Assembly: GCA_020438865.1 (NCBI GenBank) | Contig: JAGQTU010000047.1 | Location: forward strand, 1-32,284 | Direction of reading: 5' to 3' | DNA: 32,284 nucleotides | DNA from: Mycobacterium sp. | GTDB taxonomy: Bacteria; Actinomycetota; Actinomycetes; Mycobacteriales; Mycobacteriaceae | The notes under the pieces: generated by a model | Databases searched by the model: none | Seen by the model: only the letters and a program-made list of their open reading frames with translations | What the model was told of the DNA's origin: nothing | Made by a program: the position numbers and the translations under genes | Part shown: positions 25,577-32,284 of the stretch, piece by piece | Layout: each line of letters opens with the position of its first letter | Position numbering within the stretch: the stretch's first letter is position 1

Positions 25577-27568
25577 TCAGAGGTTGCGGTTCCACTCCGC
25601 CCAGCCGACACCGCGGCGGCCGTCGGTGGTCTCCACCTCGACCCAGGCCCGCGGGAACAGGCTCACCCGGCCGTCCGGTGCAACCAGCCGCACCGGTGCG
25701 TTGCCGACCACCCGGATCGTGGTGTCCACCGGGCCGGGCTGGTAGACGATCCGGGTCAGCACGGGTAAGCCGTTGTCCGCGAACGTCGCATCCGCGGACA
25801 CCTCCGTCGTCTCGACGACCTCCCCCGCCCGCTGGATGTAGCCGACACTGAGCGGCGGCAGGTCGGGGATGCGCAGGTCGACACCGTGCAGATGAGTGCC
25901 GTCGTCGAGGTGCAGGGCGCTCCACACCCAGTCCATGCTCCACCAGTCGCGCACGCCGTGCGAATGGTCGCGCTGCCCGGCAGCGGCCTCGATCTCGTAG
26001 CTGCGGCCGTCGACGGTGATGGTTCCGGTGATCGTGCACGGGATCTCATAGCGGGTGGTGATCCGATAGGCGTACGGGGTGCCGGTCGTCGTCCAGGTCA
26101 GGTCCATCGCCAGTTGGACGGGGCGGCCGGCCTCGCCGCGCAGCAGCGCCGACGGGTCGTCGTGACTCTGCGCGGTGCCGCTGACCTCCACCCGGTAGGA
26201 CTGCAGCGGAACCGTTGCGCCGTGCCGCAATTCGACACCGTCGCCCTTCACCACCGCGGGATCCGCGGGCAGCGGCGCCTGGAAGTCGAGCAGTGCCACG
26301 GTGGGCAGGTCGGGCCCGCACACCAGCGCGTTGATCCATGCGACGTTCTGATTCGGGATCAGCCCCAACCGGATCCAGCCGCCGATCCCCTGGCCGGGGT
26401 CGGCGAAGTCCCAGTACCAGCTCTCGTTCCACAGCGGCTCATCCCCCGGCTCGTGCGCCCCCTCGTCGACCGGGTCCGGGAGCAGCGCCTGCTGGGCGTC
26501 GTCCGGCACGATTTCCAGCGCGCCGGAGTCCAGCACGTGGCTGCTGTGCCGCTCCATCATGGTCAGGAACATCTCGTCGCCGCGATCGGTGCGCTCGACC
26601 AGCATCGAGGACACCACCGCCATCATCACCCCGAAGAAACTCTGCCTGCGCACACCGTCGCGCACGTCGTCCAGCGTCAGCGGCGGGTTGGGGCCCAGCC
26701 CTTCGTGATACGCGCGCAGCAGCTCGTCGTAGTTGGCGCGACGGTCCTCGGTTCGCAGCGCGCAGCCGATGAAGTAGGCGACGTCGGTCAGCGCCGGTCC
26801 CCACGTGACGGTCTGCCAGTCGACGACGGTCAGGTCGCGCAGCGAACCGGGCCGGCCGAACAGCATGTTGTCCAGCCGGTAGTCGCCGTGCACCAGGCCC
26901 TTGGGCCGGCCGGCCGCGGTCTCCTCGGCCAGGTAGGCGGCGAAGTTGTCGACCAGCCGCTGGCAAACCATCCGCTGGTCCGGGGTGATGGCCTCGCCGT
27001 AGCGGTCGATGAACGCCGCATACAGCTGGGTGATCAGCGCCTGGTTCATCGGCGACTCGCGGTTGAGCCAGTCCGCCTCGGCAAACGTGTCGCTACCGAT
27101 CACCGGGGCGTGCAGCCGGCCCAGCTCGTTCAGCGCCAGCCGCGCGTCTTCCATTGTGGCGCCGCGGATCTCGTCACCGACCACAGCGGGCGCGGCGTCG
27201 TCGATCACGAGCGCGAAGATGCCGGTCTCCGGATCGTAGGAGGCGTGGAAGCACTGCGCGATCGGTCCGCCGAGGCGCGGAGCCACCTCGGAGTAGAACC
27301 TGACCTCGCGCTCGTAGAGGCCCAGCGCCAGCCCGGTCTGCCTGCTCATCGGGTCGGTGGCGGCGACCTTGAGGATCACCGTCGCCGGGCCGTCCTGGCC
27401 CTCGCCGTAGGTCAGCCCGATCCGGTAGCACTCGCTCATCTGGCCGGTGCCGATGCGCTCGGAGGTGAACGCGGTGACGGTGCCCGCTCCGACGGCGGCG
27501 GTCAGCCACTCGGGGGTCAGGTCGCTGGGACGCTCGATGACGGTGTCATTGGGATCTGCGGTCTGCAC
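25577..27568 (-). CDS. APH-family phosphotransferase fused to an AttH/CrtC-like (DUF7064-type) domain
   Basis: 663 residues. Residues ~1-345 are an aminoglycoside-phosphotransferase/ecdysteroid-kinase-like fold with catalytic HGD (LVHGDYRLDNML, His ~227, Asp ~229) and metal-binding Asp ~250 (VVDWQTVTWGPALTDVAYFI). Residues ~375-660 are beta-rich and carry GQRDHSHGVRDWWSMDW at ~535, the signature of AttH/CrtC-like lipocalin-type proteins acting on hydrophobic molecules. A kinase joined to a lipid-binding barrel suggests phosphorylation of a steroid, terpenoid or lipid alcohol; this is inference. The start is GTG, six bases after TAGGTT, so it may be leaderless. It lies 67 nt downstream of lipT on the same strand, with a TTGAC-N4-GTCAA dyad between. 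Confidence 0.83.
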   Translation of the reverse strand: MQTADPNDTVIERPSDLTPEWLTAAVGAGTVTAFTSERIGTGQMSECYRIGLTYGEGQDGPATVILKVAATDPMSRQTGLALGLYEREVRFYSEVAPRLGGPIAQCFHASYDPETGIFALVIDDAAPAVVGDEIRGATMEDARLALNELGRLHAPVIGSDTFAEADWLNRESPMNQALITQLYAAFIDRYGEAITPDQRMVCQRLVDNFAAYLAEETAAGRPKGLVHGDYRLDNMLFGRPGSLRDLTVVDWQTVTWGPALTDVAYFIGCALRTEDRRANYDELLRAYHEGLGPNPPLTLDDVRDGVRRQSFFGVMMAVVSSMLVERTDRGDEMFLTMMERHSSHVLDSGALEIVPDDAQQALLPDPVDEGAHEPGDEPLWNESWYWDFADPGQGIGGWIRLGLIPNQNVAWINALVCGPDLPTVALLDFQAPLPADPAVVKGDGVELRHGATVPLQSYRVEVSGTAQSHDDPSALLRGEAGRPVQLAMDLTWTTTGTPYAYRITTRYEIPCTITGTITVDGRSYEIEAAAGQRDHSHGVRDWWSMDWVWSALHLDDGTHLHGVDLRIPDLPPLSVGYIQRAGEVVETTEVSADATFADNGLPVLTRIVYQPGPVDTTIRVVGNAPVRLVAPDGRVSLFPRAWVEVETTDGRRGVGWAEWNRNL

Positions 27569-27574
27569 TCGACC

Positions 27575-27580
27575 AACCTA
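27575..27580 (-). promoter_or_regulatory. Candidate -10 element of the kinase/AttH-like gene (leaderless)
   Basis: TAGGTT on the minus strand with exactly six bases to the GTG start at 27568. No Shine-Dalgarno sequence is seen. This gives the gene its own promoter although lipT lies just upstream. Confidence 0.4.
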
Positions 27581-27620
27581 GGGCACCCCCGCGTCCGGGC
27601 GATAGGTTTCCGGCCGCTTT

Positions 27621-27634
27621 TTGACGGCTGTCAA
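27621..27634. promoter_or_regulatory. Inverted repeat TTGAC-GGCT-GTCAA
   Basis: Perfect 5-bp arms with a 4-bp spacer, directly after the lipT stop and about 40 bp upstream of the candidate -10 of the kinase gene, a place that suits an activator or repressor. It is short and could be chance. Confidence 0.3.
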
Positions 27635-27635
27635 C

Positions 27636-29156
27636 TCAGCGCGCCGTCAGCGAGAATCCCTCCCACGCCTTGCGACGGTGCGGGTGCGGGTCGAGTTCGA
27701 CCCGGGTGTGCCGGTCGAACACCATGACCGGCCGCTCTTCGTGCGAGTAGGTGGGCCAGTCGTCGCCGGGCACCCCGGTGCGGCTGAAGCTGCGCCAGCG
27801 CCGTTGCACCTGATTGCTCACCTTCAGCGCCGACGGGCGGTCGATCCCGACGGTCAGCGCACCGCCGAGGCGGGTTCGGTAGATGTCGAACACCGCGAGC
27901 AGTTCCATCGCATGGGTGGCCCCGAGCCCGGACCAGTGCAGCGTGCGCGGCGCGTAGTCGTAGCGGTAGACGTAGGTCGGCGCGTGCGTTCCGTGTGCCT
28001 CGGCGATCTGCCAGGCGGCGGTCCCGAACGCGAAATCACCGCCGAGCTGGACGCAGGCCTCCGGGTGCGGGTAGCCCGGGTAGGCGGCGGTGATCCGGTC
28101 CCGGGTCTCGGGCTCGGCGAAGGCCAGCAGCCGTTCGATGGCATGCTCGGTGGTCGGCAGCAGTTTCATGAACCGGGTGAACAACTTGCCCTCGTCGGCG
28201 TTGGTTCCGACGATAAGCGGAACCCGGTGTGCCTGACCGGTCTTCATCGCCTCGATCGGATCGACCGGCAGGACGTCGTCCCCGTGGGTGGGTCCGACTG
28301 CGAACGCACCGTCCATCTCGTGCAGGCTGCGCTCGAGCAGGAGGTCGAGCGTCTTGACGAGGTCGGCGGGGCGGGCCCGCATCAGAGCGCCTGCCGCATC
28401 GTCCCTGTCGGCGCCCAACGCGTCGGTGAACTTGCGCGCGATCTGCGCGGCGGTCTCGCTGGTGCTCACCAGGCCCGATGCCGGACTCTCCGAAATGGCC
28501 TGCCGGAACAGGCCATCGGCCTCCGGTACGGCGAGCAGCGTCGCCACGGCGTGCGCCCCGGCGCTCTCACCGAAGATGGTGACATTGCCGGGGTCACCGC
28601 CGAAGGCACCGATGTTGTCGCGCACCCAGCCCAGTGCGATGAGCAGGTCACGCAGGAACAGGTTGCTGTCGATCTGGAATTCCGGCGTCGACAGCGACGA
28701 AAGATCCAGACAGCCGAGCGCGCCGAGCCGGTAGTTGACCGAGACGTAGACACAGCCGCGGCGGGCCAGTGCCGCGCCGTCGTACAGCGGGGTGGCCGAG
28801 CTGCCCATGATGTAGCCGCCGCCGTGGATGAAGAACATCACCGGCAGCGGTTCCTGGCCTGGCTGGGATCCCGGCCACCGCGGGGTGACGACGTTGAGCG
28901 TCAGGCAGTCCTCGCCCATCGGCTGGTACTTGCCGAGCCCGAGCATGGTGTAGCGCCGCTGCTGGGGGGCGCAGTTGGCGAAGCTGTGGCAGTACCGGAC
29001 ACCGCGCCACGGCTGCACCGGCTGCGGCGCCCGGAACCGCAACGATCCCACCGGCGGGCGGGCGTAGGGAATCGAGCGCCAGCGGTTCACCCCGTCACGG
29101 GCGAATCCCTCGACGACGCCGTTCGTGGTGGTGGCGCGGACGGTGTGCTCGTGCAT
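27636..29156 (-). CDS. lipT: Type B carboxylesterase LipT
   Basis: 506 residues of the cholinesterase/type B carboxylesterase family, close to the 511 residues I recall for M. tuberculosis LipT. Visible are the N-terminal strand pattern GVVEGFARDGVNRWRSIPYA, EDCLTLNVVTPRW, the oxyanion hole HGGGYIMG, the nucleophile Ser ~198 in FGESAGAHA, and the catalytic His in GLGATHAMELLAVF; an acidic triad member is expected in NADEGKLFTRF. It hydrolyses carboxylic esters of unknown natural type. No signal peptide is seen. The gene diverges from a lipoprotein gene exactly as lipT-lppI does in M. tuberculosis, which supports the name. TACCGT lies six bases before the ATG. Confidence 0.88.
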   Translation of the reverse strand: MHEHTVRATTTNGVVEGFARDGVNRWRSIPYARPPVGSLRFRAPQPVQPWRGVRYCHSFANCAPQQRRYTMLGLGKYQPMGEDCLTLNVVTPRWPGSQPGQEPLPVMFFIHGGGYIMGSSATPLYDGAALARRGCVYVSVNYRLGALGCLDLSSLSTPEFQIDSNLFLRDLLIALGWVRDNIGAFGGDPGNVTIFGESAGAHAVATLLAVPEADGLFRQAISESPASGLVSTSETAAQIARKFTDALGADRDDAAGALMRARPADLVKTLDLLLERSLHEMDGAFAVGPTHGDDVLPVDPIEAMKTGQAHRVPLIVGTNADEGKLFTRFMKLLPTTEHAIERLLAFAEPETRDRITAAYPGYPHPEACVQLGGDFAFGTAAWQIAEAHGTHAPTYVYRYDYAPRTLHWSGLGATHAMELLAVFDIYRTRLGGALTVGIDRPSALKVSNQVQRRWRSFSRTGVPGDDWPTYSHEERPVMVFDRHTRVELDPHPHRRKAWEGFSLTAR

Positions 29157-29162
29157 CCCTCG

Positions 29163-29168
29163 ACGGTA
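29163..29168 (-). promoter_or_regulatory. Candidate -10 element of lipT (leaderless)
   Basis: TACCGT on the minus strand with exactly six bases to the lipT ATG at 29156. Confidence 0.4.
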
Positions 29169-29220
29169 GCGAACTACCGGCGGCTCGACGCGCCTGACCG
29201 GCGGGCCGGTGCCCGGCCGT

Positions 29221-29226
29221 TAGCCT
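29221..29226 (+). promoter_or_regulatory. Candidate -10 element of lppI (leaderless)
   Basis: TAGCCT with exactly six bases to the lppI ATG at 29233. The GGCGGG in between is too close to the start codon for a ribosome binding site. Confidence 0.4.
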
Positions 29227-29232
29227 GGCGGG

Positions 29233-29907
29233 ATGCGAATGGTGGTGGTGTTCGCCGCATCGGCCCTGTTGGCGGCGGGATGCTCGGGCGACAGCGGACA
29301 GGCCCGCCATACCCAGCTGACGCCGATCACCCCATCGCGAACCGCCACCACCACCTCCGCGACGTCGACGACCTCGTCCGCCGCGCCGGCCGCCGGGGTG
29401 CCGATAGCCGAGGTGATCAAGTGGGTGGCAGCGGCCGCGCCGGTGGATGCCGCCCAGTACCACGTCGCCCTGCGACCCGGCAGCACCGTCCAACTCGGTG
29501 ACGATGTCGCGTTCACCACACCGTCGGGCACCACCTGCATGACCGATGCCAAGCACGGCACACCGGGACTGGCCTGCCTGGTAGACCTGACCGACCCGCC
29601 ACCCCAGCCGCCCGACGTCTACGGGGTGTGGAAGGGCGGCTGGGTCGACTTCGACGGCGCCAGTGTCCAGGTGGGCTCGGCGCACGGCGATCCCGGGCGC
29701 TTCAGCAACGGGCAGGGACCCGAGCTGCCCTACGACCGTTCGCTGTCCTTCGGCGACTACCGCTGCCGCACCGATGAGACCGCCTTGTTCTGCGTGAACT
29801 ACGCCCATCAGTCGGCGGTGCGGTTCAGCGCCAGCGGTATCGACACCTACGCATGCGCTCGGCAGATCACCCCGCCGGCCGGTATCGGCGTGCAGTACGT
29901 CTGCTAG
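29233..29907 (+). CDS. lppI: Lipoprotein LppI
   Basis: 224 residues. A short signal peptide (MRMVVVFAASALLAAGC) ends in a lipobox LAAGC, followed by a long Thr/Ser/Ala/Pro-rich linker (residues ~25-55) and a ~165-residue compact domain with six cysteines (TTCMTD, LACLVD, YRCRTD, LFCVNY, YACARQ and the last residue YVC), probably three disulfides. The function is unknown. The divergent arrangement with lipT and similar size match M. tuberculosis lppI (Rv2046). It overlaps the convergent CDF gene by 4 nt. Confidence 0.8.
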   Translation: MRMVVVFAASALLAAGCSGDSGQARHTQLTPITPSRTATTTSATSTTSSAAPAAGVPIAEVIKWVAAAAPVDAAQYHVALRPGSTVQLGDDVAFTTPSGTTCMTDAKHGTPGLACLVDLTDPPPQPPDVYGVWKGGWVDFDGASVQVGSAHGDPGRFSNGQGPELPYDRSLSFGDYRCRTDETALFCVNYAHQSAVRFSASGIDTYACARQITPPAGIGVQYVC

Positions 29908-30854
29908 TGCGCGCCGGCGTGGGCCGGATACGCATGCACCACAGCGTTATCCAGCTTCGGGATCGCATGCGCCAGCGCATGTTCGGCATCGTGGGCCAAG
30001 GCATGCGCCTGGCGCAGGGTCAACTCCGGATCGACGTCGAGTTCGACGTCGGCATCCAATCTCAGCCCCACCCAACGCATCCGGACCCGATTCACCCCGA
30101 CCACGCCGGGATGATCGGCAAGTGTCGTGTAGGCGGTGTCGACCAACTCCGGGTCGACCCCGTCGAGCAGTCGCGCGAACACATCGCGGGCCGCCTTGAC
30201 CATCACCACCACTATCAGGCCGGCGATCAGCAGCCCGATGATCGGGTCGGCGACCGGAAAGCCGAATGCAACACCAATCGCGCCGAGTACGACCGCCAGC
30301 GAGGTGAGGCCGTCGGCGCGGGCGTGTAATCCGTCGGCGCGCAAGGCCGCCGAGCCGATCCGGGTGCCCACCCGGATGCGGTAATGGGCCACCAATTCGT
30401 TGCCCAGGAACCCCACCACGCCCGCCGCCGCCACCCAGCCGACGTGCGACACCGCCACCGGGTGAACCAGCCGGCGAGCCGCCTCGACGCCGGCCACCAC
30501 CGCCGACGCGGCGATGACGGCGACCACGAACAGCCCGGCCAGATCTTCGGCCCGGCCCAGCCCGTAGGTATAGCGGCGGGTGGCAGTGCGCCGGCTCAGC
30601 GAGAACGCGATCCACAGTGGGATCGCGGTGAGCGCATCGGAGAAGTTGTGAATCGTATCGGCAAGCAAGGCAACCGATCCCGACGCAGTGACGATGGCGA
30701 TCTGGATGGTCGCGGTGAGGGCGAGGATCACCAGGCTGATGATGACGGCCCGGATGCCCGCCTTGCTTGCGGTCAGTGCGTCGTCGATCCGACCGGCGTG
30801 GTCATGGGTGTGGCCATGGTGGTGGTCGTGGTCGTGGTCGTGGTCATGTCCCAT
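29904..30854 (-). CDS. Cation diffusion facilitator (CDF) metal exporter
   Basis: 316 residues. The N-terminus is very His/Asp-rich (MGHDHDHDHDHHHGHTHDHA), a likely metal-collecting tail. Six membrane helices follow with the two halves of the transport site: HNFSD (His69, Asp73) in helix 2 and HARAD in helix 5. The C-terminal ~90 residues (DPELVDTAYTTLADHPGVVG..., LDADVELDVDPELTLRQAHA) form the cytoplasmic ferredoxin-like dimerisation domain with further histidines. It should export a divalent metal against protons. Its ATG shares one base with the kmtR stop (TGATG), so the two are co-translated, and nickel or cobalt is the most likely cargo. In M. tuberculosis KmtR controls a CDF exporter at another locus (Rv2025c). 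Confidence 0.93.
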   Translation of the reverse strand: MGHDHDHDHDHHHGHTHDHAGRIDDALTASKAGIRAVIISLVILALTATIQIAIVTASGSVALLADTIHNFSDALTAIPLWIAFSLSRRTATRRYTYGLGRAEDLAGLFVVAVIAASAVVAGVEAARRLVHPVAVSHVGWVAAAGVVGFLGNELVAHYRIRVGTRIGSAALRADGLHARADGLTSLAVVLGAIGVAFGFPVADPIIGLLIAGLIVVVMVKAARDVFARLLDGVDPELVDTAYTTLADHPGVVGVNRVRMRWVGLRLDADVELDVDPELTLRQAHALAHDAEHALAHAIPKLDNAVVHAYPAHAGAH

Positions 30855-31216
30855 CAGGCACTCCCCTGTCGAAGTTCACGATGGTGGGCGGGGATGCCGC
30901 CGGCGGCGTGCTCTGCGTTGAACACCGCATCGGTGACGAGTTGACGCACATGGTCGTTCTCCAGGCGGTAGAACACCTGGGTGCCTTCCCGCCGGGTGCG
31001 CACCAGCCGAGCCATCCGCAGCTTGGCCAGGTGCTGCGACACCGACGGCGCCGGCTTGCCGACCCGCTCGGCGAGATCGTTGACCCGGAGTTCGCCCCCG
31101 ATCAGGCACCACAGCAGCTGCACTCGGGTGGCGTCGGCGAGCATCCGGAACACGTCCACCACCAGGTCGGCGTGGTCGTCAGACAGCAGGGTCGCAGTCT
31201 GGCTATCTGCATTCAT
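30854..31216 (-). CDS. kmtR: ArsR/SmtB-family Ni/Co sensor, KmtR type
   Basis: 120 residues. Winged helix core VFRMLADATRVQLLWCLIGG, LRVNDLAERVGKPAPSVSQH, LAKLRMARLVRTRREGTQVF. The five residues described as Ni/Co ligands of M. tuberculosis KmtR (His88, Glu101, His102, His110, His111) are all present with an offset of one: His89, Glu102, His103, His111, His112 (in LENDHVRQLV, FNAEHAAGG, AHHRELR). Metal binding should release it from DNA and open expression of itself and the CDF exporter. A perfect 7-bp inverted repeat (31204-31225) covers the start codon, and TATTAT stands six bases before the ATG, so it probably represses a leaderless promoter. Confidence 0.93.
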   Translation of the reverse strand: MNADSQTATLLSDDHADLVVDVFRMLADATRVQLLWCLIGGELRVNDLAERVGKPAPSVSQHLAKLRMARLVRTRREGTQVFYRLENDHVRQLVTDAVFNAEHAAGGIPAHHRELRQGSA

Positions 31217-31225
31217 ACGCAGATA
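31204..31225. promoter_or_regulatory. Candidate KmtR operator, TATCTGC-N8-GCAGATA
   Basis: Perfect 7-bp inverted repeat with an 8-nt spacer. It spans the kmtR start codon and touches the -10 hexamer, as expected for an ArsR-family autorepressor. Confidence 0.65.
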
Positions 31226-31228
31226 ATA
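31223..31228 (-). promoter_or_regulatory. -10 element of the kmtR-CDF operon (leaderless)
   Basis: TATTAT on the minus strand, exactly six bases before the ATG at 31216. Near-consensus hexamer and no Shine-Dalgarno sequence. Confidence 0.6.
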
Positions 31229-31325
31229 GCGCACGGCGTGCGGGACAACATCCGAGTGGGCCGGATCGACGTGTCAGCGAGTTGTCAAGTCGTCGAATTG
31301 TGTTCTGTGGATGGATTTTTGGGGC

Positions 31326-31334
31326 TGTGGATAA
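31326..31334 (-). promoter_or_regulatory. DnaA-box-like 9-mer upstream of the DUF222 gene
   Basis: TGTGGATAA on the plus strand is the complement of the DnaA box TTATCCACA. A related TGTGGATGG lies about 20 bp upstream (31304-31312). No other origin features are present, so this is not an origin; it may be a DnaA-bound control site or chance. Confidence 0.35.
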
Positions 31335-31360
31335 CGTCGGCGGGTGTCGGTGGGTAGGCA

Positions 31361-31366
31361 TATCCT
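31361..31366 (+). promoter_or_regulatory. Candidate -10 element of the DUF222 gene (leaderless)
   Basis: TATCCT with exactly six bases to the ATG at 31373. Confidence 0.4.
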
Positions 31367-31372
31367 TCACAC

Positions 31373-32284
31373 ATGCGTTCGATCTCCGCGGTGCTCGACG
31401 ATCTCGAGGGTGTCCTCGAGGAACTGTCGCGCCTCGACGTCGACGGACTCGCCGCAACCGCCCGCTACACGGTGCTGGAGCGCCTGGAGACCACCGCGCG
31501 CCGCCAGACCGCGGTATCGCACACCCTGGTGGCCGGCCTCGAGCAACTGCCCGGCTGGCCCGCCCCGCACATCGCGCTGTCCGACGTGCTGCGCATCTCC
31601 CGCGCCGAAGCCCGGCGCCGGGTGCGCGACGCCGCACAGCTGACCCCGCGGCGCTCCCTGACCGGCCAGCCGCTGCCGCCGCTGCTGGAGGGCACCGCCA
31701 CCGCCTGGCACGCCGGAGTGCTCGACGGTGAACACCTCGCGGTCATCCAACGCTTCCTGCGCGAACTGCCCGCCGCCATCGGCCCGGTGGAGACCGCCAC
31801 CGCTGAGCGCACCCTGGCCCGCCAGGCCGCCACCCTGCGCCCCGATCAGCTCCAGACCGTGGCCGCACGGATGGCCCTTACCTTGAACCCGGATGGGAAG
31901 TTCTCCGATCAGGACCGGGCGCTGCAGCGCGGGTTCACCTGGTCCGGCGCCCAGCGCCCCGACGGCATGAGCACCGGAAAATTGATCGCCACCCCGCAGC
32001 TGCGGGCCGAACTCGACGCCTGGTTCGCCAAGTTCGCGGCGCCGGGTATGGGCAACCCCGACGACCACACCCCGGTGGTCAACGGCGAACCCAGCGAGGA
32101 AGCCGCGCGCCAGGATCTGCGCTCCCACGGCCAACGCCAGCACGACGCCCTGGGTGCGCTGGTGCGCTCCCAGTTGGGCGACCCCGACCTGGGCACCCAC
32201 CGCGGCCTACCGGTCACCGTGATTGCCACCACCACCGTGGCCGACCTGCAGAATCAGACCGGGCATGCCGTGACCGCCGGCGGC
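31373..32284 (+). CDS. DUF222 / 13E12 repeat family protein, 3' end outside window
   Basis: The frame is open from ATG 31373 to the window end (304 codons). It encodes the helical DUF222 domain typical of mycobacterial 13E12-family proteins: an N-terminal helix LERLETTARRQTAVSHTLVA, DVLRISRAEARRRVRDAAQL, then PLLEGTATAWHAGVLDGEHL and RGFTWSGAQRPDGMSTGKL, and QRQHDALGALVRSQL. A C-terminal HNH endonuclease domain is expected beyond the edge but cannot be seen. These genes occur in many copies in mycobacteria, and one copy type is a phage attachment site in M. tuberculosis. Function is uncertain. Divergent from kmtR, with a 156-bp region between. Confidence 0.88.
   Translation, partial: MRSISAVLDDLEGVLEELSRLDVDGLAATARYTVLERLETTARRQTAVSHTLVAGLEQLPGWPAPHIALSDVLRISRAEARRRVRDAAQLTPRRSLTGQPLPPLLEGTATAWHAGVLDGEHLAVIQRFLRELPAAIGPVETATAERTLARQAATLRPDQLQTVAARMALTLNPDGKFSDQDRALQRGFTWSGAQRPDGMSTGKLIATPQLRAELDAWFAKFAAPGMGNPDDHTPVVNGEPSEEAARQDLRSHGQRQHDALGALVRSQLGDPDLGTHRGLPVTVIATTTVADLQNQTGHAVTAGG

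Noticed and set aside
25886-27727. 613-codon plus-strand open frame opposite the kinase/AttH-like gene
   Set aside because: Antisense to a protein with two intact catalytic motif sets; Val/Arg/Gln-rich shadow composition.
27621-29501. 626-codon plus-strand open frame opposite lipT
   Set aside because: Shadow of lipT; no motif and no start signal.
31326-31334. Replication origin
   Set aside because: One perfect and one poor DnaA box only; no dnaA, dnaN or AT-rich unwinding region.

Overview
The window is GC-rich actinobacterial DNA that I read as a nontuberculous Mycobacterium/Mycolicibacterium. The evidence is gene content: a PncA with the M. tuberculosis metal- and active-site residues, a lipT/lppI divergent pair, a KmtR-type Ni/Co sensor with its ligand set intact, a 13E12-type DUF222 gene, DUF4333 lipoproteins, and a cluster matching the methylmannose polysaccharide (MMP) genes known from nontuberculous mycobacteria. 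I saw no rRNA, tRNA, CRISPR array or insertion sequence.

Layout. 1-1485: end of a short-chain dehydrogenase and an acyl-CoA dehydrogenase, probably one operon. 1694-4053: a scar. A polyamine-type ABC ATPase stops dead near 2000, where it meets, tail to tail, a truncated minus-strand gene that is translationally coupled to an unknown polytopic membrane protein. Upstream of that protein lies a comparatively AT-rich 390-bp region with repeated AATT-centred motifs. 4054-7800: a DUF1206 membrane protein, an unknown protein, an HD-GYP/LuxR regulator, and a deletion-damaged mddA; two copies of one 23-bp motif bracket the regulator locus. 7781-9129: pncA with a coupled SnoaL-like gene. 9212-12139: a three-part kinase / barrel / class III aminotransferase fusion. 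12143-17395: MBL hydrolase, GT4 (ManT), methyltransferase (MeT3), alpha/alpha-toroid hydrolase (MmpH), methyltransferase (MeT1) and a TetR regulator. The same 12-bp operator-like sequence lies in both divergent promoter regions of this block. 17432-19461: small membrane proteins. 19468-22076: gluconate locus with intact kinase and regulator but a frameshifted, deleted permease. 22080-25559: DUF2889 protein, two tandem DUF4333 lipoproteins, SCO6745-family protein. 25577-29907: APH-like kinase fused to an AttH/CrtC-like domain, lipT, lppI. 29904-31216: CDF metal exporter with kmtR. 31373-end: DUF222/13E12 gene, cut by the window edge.

Cooperation. The MMP enzymes make, cap and cut a methylated mannan, and the shared operator suggests that the TetR controls the whole block including the MBL hydrolase. 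KmtR and its exporter form a one-transcript metal-efflux switch. The gluconate locus can phosphorylate gluconate but its own permease is probably dead. Seven genes carry a TANNNT hexamer exactly 6 nt before the start codon, consistent with leaderless transcription. The best leads are the TetR/MMP operator pair, the kinase-phospholyase fusion, the motif pair around the HD-GYP/LuxR gene, and the run of clean deletions in mddA, gntP and the ABC ATPase.
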